64,000 nucleotides of DNA. Source: Bidens hawaiensis (taxonomy: Eukaryota; Streptophyta; Magnoliopsida; Asterales; Asteraceae). Below, piece by piece: positions 29,473 to 41,359 of this stretch; positions within the stretch are counted from its first letter, which is position 1, and the number at the start of each line of letters is the position of its first letter. The position numbers and the translations under genes were made by a program. The notes beneath the pieces are model-generated. The model made no database searches and was not told the DNA's origin. It saw nothing but the letters and a program-made list of their open reading frames with translations. The stretch covers positions 46,110 through 110,109 of the forward strand of contig JAIQDT010009108.1 of the NCBI GenBank assembly GCA_021521415.1, in the 5' to 3' direction.

Positions 29473-31762
29473 TGTAACATCCTAAAATTTTAATGATGAA
29501 TAAAGGAAGTTATGTTTAGTGATTTCGCGTAATTAATTAATATCGGGTAAGGAACGGGTCTTGGACTTGGATTAATTGAGAGGGGTTAAATGAGAATGGG
29601 ATTTCAGGGATATAAATACCCCCAAAATCCCAAAATATCTTCATTTTTCACCAAACTCCCTAACACTCCAAAAACACACACATACCACACTAACTTCGCC
29701 GCCGGACCGAAGGCAGATCCGGGCAGATCCGGCAGACCCGAGTGAGAGAGAGAGCGATTAGTGGTGATAAGCAAGTAAACGAGATCCAAACAAGCCCAAA
29801 AGGTATGATTCTTGATCTTTGAAGTTTAAAGATCCAAGCTTTTTAGTGTATAAACGACCAAAAATGGTCGGGTAGCGTAGTGGGTGATATTGAACCATAG
29901 CAAGGGTGTTAAAATCGCTCGAAATGCCGATCAGAAACTAAAACAGCGGCTGTCTGGGCAACTTCGCCTTCATCTGGGCAACTTCGCCTTCAAAGCGACG
30001 AACTTCGCCTGCAAGCTTAGTTCGCCTGATGAACTTCGCCTGCAAGCTAAGTTCGCCTGATGGCAACTTCGCTGTAAAGTTAAGTTCGCCTGATGGCAAC
30101 TTCGCTGTAAAGTTAAGTTCGCCTAACTTGTAACTTCGCCTGAGGCCAAGTTCGCCTGATGACAACTTCGCCTGAGGCCAAGTTCGCCTGATGACAACTT
30201 TGCCTGAGGCCAAGTTCGCCTGATGACAACTTCGCCTGAAGCCAAGTTCGCCTGATGGCAACTTCGCTGTAAAGCTAAGTTCGCCTAGCTGGTAACTTCG
30301 CCTAAAGCTAAGTTCGCCTAAGGTTAACTTCGCCTAAAGTCAAGTTCGATTAGAAAATAAATTAAAAATCTAATGAAAAATGTGTTAAGACAGTTAATGG
30401 ACCCTGCTAACATCAATATACATTAGCAGGGTCCTTGGACCCTGCTAGGGGCTGCCGCCCCTAGACCCTGCTGCCAGGGGCGCTGCCCCCGGACCCCCGT
30501 TCGTTGTGGGTCATATAAAGATAGAAATACATTATGAGAAGTGATAGTTAATTGATACGTATACTTGTTACACAGTCAGCCGTGCACAACTGAAGAAAGG
30601 GATTACGATCAACGGTGAACGTAACCGTGTTCAGGTGAGTTTCTAGCCCCATTCCTTGTTATGCTTTCGGGGCTGTGTGCATACTTGATGTGTTGTTAAT
30701 ACATTTATCCTAAGTGATAAGTGTATGCCCTATGTGATATATGTGATATGTATGAATGATTGCTTGATGGTACGTGAACGGTCTTCGGATATGGCACGTA
30801 CTGTCAGGTTGTAATGTTAAGTATAAGGTAAGTATGATATGTATGCTCATGCGTATAAATGTGATAAAGTTAATAAAGGTAGGAAATAATGATGTATGGT
30901 TGTATGGTAACGAAGAGGGAATCGAACCCTTCTAATATTCGAAAACTAGGGACCAGACCCTTATAATATCTGTGATGATAGGGACCAGACCCTTATAATA
31001 TCTGTGATGTTAGGGAATCGAACCCTTCTAATATTCGAAAACTAGGGACCAGACCCTTATAATATCTGTGATGATAGGGACCAGACCCTTATAATATCTG
31101 TGATGTTAGGGAATCGAACCCTTCTAATATTCGAAAACTAGGGACCAGACCCTTATAATATCTGTGATGATAGGGACCAGACCCTTATAATATCTGTGAT
31201 GTTAGGGAATCAAACCCTTCTAATATTCGAAAACTAGGGACCAGACCCTTATAATATCTGTGAGGTTATAGGGCGAAAGGCTCTTTAGAAAGTCTGATTA
31301 TGTATTTAAGGAAAGTATGAAGGTAAAAATGAACGTATGATTATGTACGTAAAGAAAGTATGAAAGTAAAAAAAAATGAAAGTAAAAGCACTTAGGTGTA
31401 TATGAAAGAAGGTTAAGAGATTAAGTATGAAATGTAAGAATGTATTGTATGATTATGTGATTAACTAGAACTCACTCAGCGTAGCTGACTTTTAGTATGC
31501 ACGCAGGTGAGTAGGATGAGGCAGCTCGCTTGAGGAGACACATGGCACTGAACAAGAATCTGGCATCTGAAGACTTATGATGTGTTAATTTTAATGCTTT
31601 AATGTGAAAGACAATGAATGTTTTGAGACAAGTTATGAATTATGTAATGTTTTATGAAAGTTTTATATTCCGCATAAATGTTTTAATTAACTCTGATATT
31701 TAGAACTGTGTTTATGAGTAAATCCAACACGAAAGTAGGGTTACCGTTAACGGGGCCTTACA
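29473..31762 (+). repeat. Inner gypsy 3' LTR (full length)
   Basis: 2290 bp. It holds donor-like AAAGGTATG (29800-29808), AACTTCGCCT/AAGTTCGCCT words (29955-30350), a GC-rich hairpin cluster (30404-30500), a 59-bp mini-exon candidate (30576-30634) between ACACAG and CAGGTGAGT, the GGGACCAGACCCT repeats (30910-31265) and the conserved block near 31471-31520. Confidence 0.9.
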
Positions 31763-32547
31763 ACATGCAATGCATTCGCGTACTTGTATGCATTCTCGTA
31801 CAAGGAGCCATCCGCATACGATCCCCTTCATCTCTTGGGATGCTATTTCATCATGAATGTATGGCCATTTCATACATTCGATTACACGTACGGCTCGATT
31901 ACAAGGTTAACATTTGAATACATTTATATAATTCGATTGCAATAGACACACTTGAATACAAACATGTATTCGAATACATCAAGGAGACTTGAATACAATA
32001 ATAACATTTGAATGCAATCCTATACCTGAATACATTAATGGTTCGCATACAATGTATGTATATATTCGAATACATTAAATACATTAGTGTTTAAGGGTAA
32101 AATATTCTAAGTAAATTCTATTGTAAAACAAAACCATTAGAATAAACCAGACTTAGCCATTTTGATTGAAATATGAATAATATGATTAGGACGAGTATTG
32201 ATACGCGTGATTAATATATATTTTGCAGAGCTCAGTTAAAGAGAGGAATAACCGTGAACGGAGAACGAAACATGATCCAGGTGAGTTTCTAGCCCCATTT
32301 ACTTGTTATGTTTTCGGGGCTGTGTGCATACTCGATATGATAGTTAATACTGTTACCTTAAATGATAAGTGTATTCCATGTATGATTTATGTGATAAATA
32401 ATATATATCTTAAATATGAATGGAAGCTTGTCGGTATGTGAACGATCTTCGGATATTGCGCGTATTGACAAAGAAGGTAAGTATATGAAATATGAATGTG
32501 TATTAAAGGTATATGTATGACATGTGAGTATGTTTGAATGTTAAGGG

Positions 32548-32596
<49 letters not shown>

Positions 32597-33329
32597 GGTA
32601 CAGTATGATGTGGGTATGTAAAGAATGTATTCACGAGTGTGGGAGAAGTAAAGGGATCAGACCCTAATAATATCTAAGATAGAGAAGTAAGGGATCAGAC
32701 CCTAATAATATATGAGATAGAGAAGTAAGGGATCAGACCCTAATAATATCTGAGATAGAAAAGGAAAGAGGGATCAAACCCTAATAATATCTAAGATAGA
32801 AAAGGAGAGGCATCACGCCCTAATAATATCTGACATAGAAATGGAAAGGGATCAGACCCTAAGAACATCTAAGATAGAATGAACATTAAGTATATAGTAT
32901 AAAAGTAATAGAGTATGAACATATGTATGAATGTATGACATGAAAGTAATAAGTAAATTACATAATGTGTATCTTCGCATGTCTATATGAAGGTAAGTGT
33001 ATGTATTGCATGTTGAATGATTAACTAGAACTCACTCAGCGTAGCTGACTTTTAGTATGCACGCAGATGAGTAGAATGAGGCAGCTGGCTTGAGCAAGAC
33101 ACATGGCAGGTGAATAAGAGGCTGGCATCTGAAGACTCAAGATGTATTATGTTTATTGATGTTTAATTTGAAAGACGATATGTTTGTTAAAGATAAGTTA
33201 TGAATTATTATGTAATGGTTAATGAAAGTTTTAATATTCTGCGAAAGTGTTAATTAAATCTGATATATAGAATTGCGTTTATGAGTAAATCCATTGTCTA
33301 GTGTAGGGCATCGGTGACGGTGCCTTACA
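31763..33329 (+). repeat. Outer gypsy LTR 1, second part
   Basis: Continues from 22724 after the nested element. TCGAATACA words run to about 32080. TTTTGCAG (32221-32228) and CCAGGTGAGT (32277-32286) frame a 52-bp mini-exon candidate. A (TA)n run lies at 32551-32594, then GGATCAGACCCTAATAATAT repeats (32650-32880). Ends CTTACA at 33329. Confidence 0.85.
32551..32594. repeat. (TA)n microsatellite
   Basis: About 44 bp of pure TA in LTR 1; the corresponding site in LTR 2 (40210-40262) is a (CA)n(TA)n mix. Confidence 0.9.
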
Positions 33330-33332
33330 AGT

Positions 33333-33344
33333 TGGTATCAGAGC
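33333..33344 (+). other. Primer-binding site of outer gypsy INT 1
   Basis: TGGTATCAGAGC, three bases after the LTR end. Confidence 0.9.
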
Positions 33345-33748
33345 AAAGTTCGAGAGAATGAAGCATCCTACATGCTTAGACTCGAACAGAGAATGGGATT
33401 AAAGTAAGACACAAAAAGAAGATGCCAGTTCAAGATAGCCATGAGTCACTCTGGCAAGCTCAGTAATGGTAAAGTGTATGGTTTAATAATAATGTATATT
33501 GATGTTAGCTTAATTAATAAAGAAAGAATATGTGAATGTTAGGGATAGGATTAATTGATTGCCTGATTGATTAACTGTTTAATGTTAGAACTTAGCACAA
33601 ATAGACTCATAAAGGGAAGTGTATAGGACACGGAAAGTAACGTGACCTGCTAATCACAACTAGCCACTGTTATTACCTGTTAGCCTTACTATCCTTGTAC
33701 GCAATAGTTCCTTGAGTGATAATGTTTGTGTTTCCGTATAGAATACGA

Positions 33749-36700
33749 ATGGATGGGGTTAAGAAAGATGCTGGAAAGGGAGGGCGTGCGGGACGTCTTG
33801 GCAAACCACACATTTTTCGAGAACTTTCTATAGAACCAGCTGTTAACTCTGCTGAAGGATCAGGTGAGACTCTGTGAGGGCAAAGCCAGAATAAAGGGTA
33901 TCAAGTTGACCATGCTGTTCAAGCCCCTATTGCTCAAGCTATAGCAGCTGCAGTAATAACTTGAATCCAGAAAAGTCTGCTGGAAGGCACGTAAGAACTG
34001 CTGAAAGGTCTGGTGACAACGGTAGAAAAGATGATGAAAGAGAGAAAGGCGACTCAAGTGAAGTTCGATCGGTGAAGGTTGTTGACAGGAAGAGAGGCTC
34101 AGGCGGGTGTAACTACATATCCTTCAAAGGTTGTGACACGCCGAAGCGGACCGGTTTGGGAGACCCAATCGCTACACGCCATAGGATAACTACAATGGAT
34201 AAAGTTATCCAAATTAGCGAGTGCCATCCCGACCAAGCTGTGGGTTATGCTACCCAATCCTTTGGTGATAAAGAAATGTACTGGTGGGAGTCGATTGAGC
34301 AGAGGAAGAGTCGGGAAGAGATTAAGGACTTGAAATGGGATGACCTGAAGGAGATGGTCATGAAACAATTTTGTGCTGATGTCAAGGTAGATAGGCTGAG
34401 ATGAAGTTCCTGAACTTGAAAGCGGGAAATATGACACACCATGAGTATACTACCGAATTTAACCGAATGTCCATGTTGGTACCGGACATGGTTTAACACT
34501 GAAGCTAAAAGGATCAAGTGCTATGTAAGAGGACTATAGTAGAACATCTGCATGCTAGTCAGGGCAAATAAACCTGCTACTTTTAACTCAGCAGTGGAAC
34601 TTGCTGAGATGGTTTATGATGACTTGGTTGTGGATGATGTTGTGGTGGTGGATGAAAAGAAGGATAAGATGTGGGTCAATGATGTTAAACGACCTAGTAC
34701 TCAGTTGTGGAACCCTAAGAACAAGCAACCGAGAGTTTGGGAGAAAAGGTCGTGTAAGACCTGCGGAAAGATGCATGGTGGCGACTGAAAGTGGAGTAAC
34801 GGGTCAGATGTTTGTTACAAGTGTGGTAAGGCTCTTGGTAGAGAATGCAGGCTTGGATCAAATGCCTGTTATAAGTGTGGAAAGGTTGGGCATTATGCTC
34901 CAGACTGTACTGCAAAGCCCGCATGCTACAAGTGTGGTAAGACGGGTCATTTTGCTAAGGAATGTTCTGAAGCTGGAGGAAGCTGAAAGAAAGATGCTGA
35001 ACCATAAAGACCAAAGACCAGAGCCTATATGTTGACTCAAGAACAAGCCAAGCAGATCCCGAATGTCGTGACAGATACGTTTCTAGTAAATTGTATTTTT
35101 GCTTCAGTATTGTTTGATTCGGGTGCAAAAAAAATGTTTCGTAACTACACCATTTAGTACATTAGCTAAAATGAAATGTTGTCGGGTGCCTAAAACCATT
35201 ATAGTAGAAACCGCTAGTGACAACTCGGTTATAATAATGAAAATGGTTAAGGATTGTCAGCTACAGTTAGAGGGACGTTAGTTCCCTGTTACCTAGTATG
35301 TGATAACCTTAGGTGGGTTCGATGTGGTCTTGGGAATGGATTGGTTATCTGAGTTTGATACTTAGATAGTGCATAAGAGTAGGATAATAAGGTTAAAGTC
35401 CTTGGATGGTAGTACGGTGACAGTTTATGGTGATAAAGAAATTTCAGGGCTTAATGTCATTTCGATGATAAAAGCCGAAGGATTGTTACGACAAGGGTGC
35501 GGTGCCTACCTGGAGTATGTTGTAAACGCTACGACCGAGACGAAAGAAATGAAAAATGTTCCTATCGTGCGCGACTACCAAGAAGTATTCCCTGAGGATC
35601 TTCCGGGGTTGCCACCGGAGCGTGAGATAGAATTCTAGATAAATTTAATACGAGGAGCCCAGCCCGTTGCGAAAGCACCTTACCGTCTAGTGCCGTCCGA
35701 GAGGAAAGAACCGATGTCCCAACTAAAAGAACCCCATGACAAAGGTTTTATAAGACCAAGTGTTCCCCCCCCCCCCGGGGGCGCACCGGTGTTGTTTGTT
35801 AAGAAGAAGGATGGAAGTATGAGAACGTGCATAGATTATTGTGAGTTGAACAAGCTTACGATGAAGAATAGATATCCGTTGCCACGGATTGATGATTTGT
35901 TTGACCAACTGCAAGGTTTGAGTTGGTTCTCCCCAATAGATCTCAGATCAGGCTATCATCAGCTAAAGGTGAAAGAGGCAGACATACCTAAAACAATGTT
36001 TCGGACGTGATGTCATTAGGTCTAACGAATGCTCTTGCAACATTTATGGACATGTTGAATAGGGTGTGTCGGCCGATGTTGGATAAGTCAGTTATGATTT
36101 CCATTGATGATATATTGATTTATTCAAAGAGCGAGTCGGATCATGCTGAGCATCTGAGAGAAGTGTTGGAGGTTCTGAAGGAAAAAAGTTGTATGCTAAG
36201 TTTTCGAAATGCGCATTCTGGTTGCGAGAAGTGCAATTTTCAGGTCACTTGATTAATCCTGAAGGGATTACTGTGGACCCAGCTAAGATTGAGGCGATAA
36301 CGAATTGGAAGACTCCACAGAACCCGACTGATATACGAAACGTTTTAGGGTGCTGGCTACTATAGGATATTCATCGAAGGCTTCTCCAAGATAGCCGCAC
36401 CATTGACGGTATGACCCGAAAGTTGGTAGTATTTAGTTGCGGTAAGTTTCAATAAGAATCTTTTGAGGAATTAAAGAAAAGACTCACGAAAGCTCTAATC
36501 CTTGCTCTACCCAATGGTGACGAGGATTTGGATGTTTGTACTGATGCTTCGCATCGTGGGTTAGGCTGCGTGTTGATTCAATGAGGAAAGGTTATAGCTT
36601 ATCCATCAAGATAGTTGAAAGTCCATGAAGGTATATATCCGAAGCATGATTTAGAGCTAGCACCTGTAGTACGTTCTCTCAAAATATGGAGACATTATCT

Positions 36701-38244
36701 GTATAGTACTAAGTGTACTGTTTACACAGATCATTAAAGTTTAAAATATTTCTTTGAGGAGAAAGAGTTGAAAATGAGACAGAGAAGATGTCTAGAATTG
36801 ATAAAAGACTATGACTGAGATATCAAGTACTACCCTGGAATGGCTTATGTGGTCGCGGACGCGCTAAGCCGTAAGAATGAGGAAATCATTGCGACAGTGA
36901 AGTCGTATAACTTGATTGTTAGCTTGGATCTCTTTGAAGAAATCATCAATGTATAGTCTGAGGTGCTTGAAGATGATGGACTAATGATGAAGGAAAGAAT
37001 TGTAGGGAAACAAGACGAACTAATGGAAAACATTCAAGGTGTTAACATTAGGTTTGATCGTATATGGATTCCACGCCATGAGAATCTGTGAGATCGAATC
37101 TTAGATGAAGCTCACAAGTCGAGATACTCGATTCATCCTGGATCCACCAATATGTATCAGGATTTGAAAAGAGACTACTGGTGGCCAGGAATGAAGAATG
37201 ATGTGGTTGATTACGTTAATAAGTTCTTAACTTTTTTACAAGTTAAGGCAGAGCATCAAAAGCCTTATGGGAAAATGCAACCTTTGGAGATACTTGAATG
37301 GAAATGGGAACACATCACCATGGATTTCATAACTAAGCTACCACGTACAGCTAAGCATCATGATACCATTTGGGTGATAGTGGACCGTTTGACCAAAAGT
37401 GCTCACTTTCTGCCTATACGAGAGGCTATCTCTTCAGAAACATTAGGAAGTTTGTTCGTAAAAGAGGTTGTGACAATGCACGGAGTGCCACTGTCGATTG
37501 TGTCTAATAGAGATAGTCGATTTATTTCGAGATTTTAGGAGAAGTTCCATGAAGCTATGGGAACAAGGTTGAACATCAGACGGACAGTCTGAAAGGACGA
37601 TCCAGACCCTTGATGATATGCTACGTACTTGTGTTTTAGACTTTGGAGGAAGTTGGGATGATCATCTGCATCTGACAGAGTTCTCTTATAACAAAAGCTA
37701 CCATTCAAATATTGGTATGCTGCCGTTTGAAATGTTGTATGGAAGACGTTGTAGAATTCATATTTGTTTGGGAGAAATTGATCAGAAAGAGCTTGGAAGG
37801 TTGGAAGTTGTGCAAGAAACTTCTACAAAGTTCGATTAGATCAAGACAAGAATGAAAGCCTTGGATAGGAATGATTCGTTTTAGGAAGAGGGGAAAGTTA
37901 AATACGAGATACATTGGACTGTTTAAAATTATAGATCTTGTGGGTAAGTGGCTTATAAGCTAGATTTACTCGGGGAGTTAGAAGGAATTTATTCAACCGG
38001 CCATGTTTCTCTTCTAAGGAAATGTCTAGCTGATGACACGTCTCACGTGCCATTGGTAGATATTGAGGTTGATGAACGATTGAAATACATTGAACAACCG
38101 GTAGAGATAGTTGATCACAAGGAAAAGCAACTTTGTCACAAGGTAATTCCCTTAGTGAAAGTGATATGGAAGCATCGCAAAGGATTAGATGCTACCTGGG
38201 AAGTTGAAGAGGAGATGCTCAAGTTTTACCCAGATTTGATTTAG
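33749..38244 (+). pseudogene. Outer gypsy gag-pol INT 1, many stops and frameshifts
   Basis: ATG 33749 follows the acceptor-like TATAG at 33737-33741. All the domains of the inner element can be followed in order: gag (33961-34404, SFGDKEMYWWESIEQRK), knuckles (34800-34970), protease near 35110, RT (35690-36250, [17 protein letters not shown]), RNase H near 36520-36850, integrase (37152-37840), chromodomain (37948-38244). Stops are common, many of them TAG where the relative has CAG. A 13-base C/G-rich slip sits at 35766-35781. Part of RT and the region around 37575 are deleted. It cannot make protein. Confidence 0.9.
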
Positions 38245-38290
38245 TAACGGTTAGGTTTCGGGGACGAAACCTCTTTAAGGAGGGAGGACT

Positions 38291-40225
38291 TGTAACATCC
38301 TAAATTTCATAATAATAAATAAAGGAATTTATGCTTGTTAAATGTGTTTTAATATTTAATTAAGGTTAAATATAATAAAGAGTATGGACTTGGGTGGGAA
38401 AGATGGGATAAGGGATGGGATGGGCCCTAGGTCCATGGGCTTGAGAGGGTATAAATACCCCCCTTAAACCTCCCTAAAACCCTAAAACCATCATTATTAT
38501 CTTCCTTATCCCCTGTACACTCTAAAACACACACACAAAACCCCCATTCACGGCTGCGGCTAGATAGAGAGATCCAAGACCAAACCGAACCTAGATCTTG
38601 GTAAATTTTGGATATAAAAGCAAGATACAAGATTGTTGTTCATAACCGAAGCTAGCCGTGACCTAACAAACGTTTAAAGGTAAGTTCCTTATATTAAAGA
38701 TTACATTTTTATGAATGGTTTGTCATGAAAGTTAGCTCTAGAGTAGATCGGGTCTAGGCGAAATATAAAAATGTAAACTTGATGATTAAAAATGGATTTA
38801 ATGAACTCACGGAAGTATACGGCTCATGAAGAAACCCTTGGTCTAGCCTTTGATCATTTTAGCTCATAAAGGTTCAAGCTTTATGAGGGAACGGGCTAGG
38901 TCCTAGCCGAAATGGTCAGGGGAAACGTTTGTGGGACGATATAGGACCATATAGTGGTTTAATAGATTAATACATGTAAAGATAATGGAATAGATGACCA
39001 AACTGCATCAACTCATTTGAATACTATGATTAAACTCGAATACAATGGACAATTCGATTACAATGCCCCATTTCGATTACAATTCATAAATTCGGTTACA
39101 ATGCCCCATTCGATAACAAGGCTGGATTCGATTACATTGAACAAGTCGATTACAACGAGAGTTCAATACAATTTCATTGTTCGATTACATGTCATGTACT
39201 CGAATACAAAGGGCAACTCGAATACAGTGTATAAATCGAATACATGTACATATAGCCGATTACAAAGCAAAGACTCCCACACAATAAGAAAACTCGAATA
39301 CATATTGGACTCTCTTGAATGCTTATGATCGATTTTGTTTTGTATGATTCGAATACATATGCATGGTTCGCATACATGCCATGCATTCGAATACATGCAT
39401 GCAATCGTATACATATATCATAATCAAATACATGTATGCATTGGCATAAATGCATTGCATTCGCATACAAGGAGCCATCCGCCTACGATCCCGTTGGTCT
39501 CTTGGGATGCTATTTCATCTTGAATATATGGCCATATCATACATTCGATTACATGTACGGCTCGATTACAAGGTTAAGATTCGAATACATTTATATAATT
39601 CGATTGCAGTAGACACACTTGAATACAAACATGTATTCGAATACATCTAGGAGACTTGAATACAATAATACCATTTGAATGCAATCCTATACCTGAATAC
39701 ATTAATCGTTCGCATACAATGTATGTATATATTCGAATACATTAAATACATTAGTTTTAAGGGTAAAATATTCTAAGTTAATTCTATTCCAAAACAAAAC
39801 CATTAGAATAGACCAGACTTAGCCTTTTTGGCTGAAATATGAATAATATGATTAGGACGAGTATTGATACGCGTGATTAATATACAGTTTGCAGAGCTCA
39901 GTTAAAGAAAGGAATAACCTTGAACGGAGAACGAAACAGGATCCAGGTGAGTTTCTAGCCCCATTTCCTTGTTATGTTTTCGGGGCTGTGTGCACACTCG
40001 ATGTGATAGTTAATACACCTACCTTAAATGGTAAGTGTATGCCATTTATGATTAATGTGATAAATAATATATATCTTAAATATGAATGGAAGCTTGTAAG
40101 TACGTGAACGATCTTTGGATATTGCGCGTATCGACAAGGAAGGTAAGTATATGAAATATGAATGTGTATGAAAGGTATATGTATAACATGTGAGTATGTA
40201 TGAATGTTAAGAGAAGTACACACAA

Positions 40226-40262
<37 letters not shown>

Positions 40263-40917
40263 AAGGTACAGTACTATATGGGTATGTAATGAAAGTATGC
40301 ACGAGTGTGGGAGAAGGAAAGGGATTAGACCCTAATAATATCTAAGATAGAGAAGTAAGGGATCAGACCCTAAAAATATATGAGATATAAAAGGAGAGGG
40401 ATCGGGCCCTAATAATATCTGAAATAGAAATGGAAAGAGATCAGACCCTACGAACATCTGAGATAGAAGGAACACTAAGTATATATTATAAAAGTAATAG
40501 AGTATGAACGTATGTATGAATGTATGAAATGAAAGTAATAAGTAAATTACTTAATGTGTATCTTTGGATGTGTATATGAAGGTAAGTGTATGTATCGCAT
40601 GTTGAATTATTAAATAGAACTCACTCAGCGTAGCTGACTTTTAGTATGCACGCAAGTGAGTAGAATGAGGCAGATGCCTTGAGCAAGGCACATGGCAGGT
40701 GAATAAGAGGCTGGCAGCTGAAGACTCAAGATGTTTTATGTTTATTGATGATTAATTTGTAAGACGAAATGTTTGTTTAAGACAAGTTATGAATTATTAT
40801 GTAATGGTTAATGAAAGTTTTAATATTCCGCGAAAGTTTTAATTAACTCTGATATATAGTACTGCGTTATGAGTAAATCCATTGTCTAGTGTAGGGCATC
40901 GGTGACGGCACCTTACA
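38291..40917 (+). repeat. Outer gypsy LTR 2 (shared middle LTR)
   Basis: 2627 bp, TGTAACATCC...CTTACA. It has a perfect donor AAAGGTAAGT (38677-38686), TTCGATTACA/TCGAATACA words (39000-39770), acceptor TTTGCAG (39888-39894), a 52-bp mini-exon candidate (39895-39946) and CCAGGTGAGT. It is preceded by a polypurine tract and followed by a PBS, so it serves as 3' LTR of INT 1 and 5' LTR of INT 2. Confidence 0.9.
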
Positions 40918-40920
40918 AGT

Positions 40921-40932
40921 TGGTATCAGAGC
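40921..40932 (+). other. Primer-binding site of INT 2
   Basis: TGGTATCAGAGC three bases past LTR 2. Confidence 0.9.
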
Positions 40933-41359
40933 AAAGTTCTAGAGAATTAGGCATCCTGCATGCTTAGACTCGAACAGAGAATGAGATTAAAGTAATAATG
41001 AGATTAAAGTTCTAGAGAATTAGGCATCCTGCATGCCAGTTGAAGATAACCATGTGTCACTGAAGCAAGCTCAGTAAAGGTAAAGTGCATGGTTAAATAA
41101 TAATGTATATTGATGTTACCTTAATTTCTAAACAAAGGATATGTGAATGTTAGGGATTGGATTAATTGATTGTCTGATTGATTAACTGTTTAAATGTAGA
41201 ACTTAGCACAAATAGACTCATAAAGGGAAGTGTATAGGACACAGAAAGTAACGTGACTACCTAATCACAGCTGTCCACTGTTATTACTTGTTAGCCTTAC
41301 TATCCTTGTCCTAAATAGTTCCTTGATGGATGATGTTTTTGTTTTCTTATAGAATACGA

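Larger units (their letters stand above)
22725..31762 (+). mobile_element. Nearly intact Ty3/gypsy chromovirus-type (Tekay-like) retrotransposon
   Basis: LTRs 22725-24386 and 29473-31762, both TGTAAC...TTACA. TSD acatg (22720-22724 and 31763-31767) is perfect. PBS for initiator-Met tRNA at 24390-24401, polypurine tract just before 29473. One gag-pol frame with knuckles, protease, RT, RNase H, integrase and chromodomain has a single in-frame TAG. The LTRs are almost identical where both are present, but the 5' LTR lacks about 500-570 bp found in the 3' LTR (30404-30918). The insertion lies inside another LTR of the same broad group. Confidence 0.93.

Noticed and set aside
29938..30261. 107-residue minus-strand ORF made of repeated SGELGFRRS-like units
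   Set aside because: It is the translation of the AACTTCGCC/AAGTTCGCC word array, open only because the words lack stops in that frame; it lies in an LTR.
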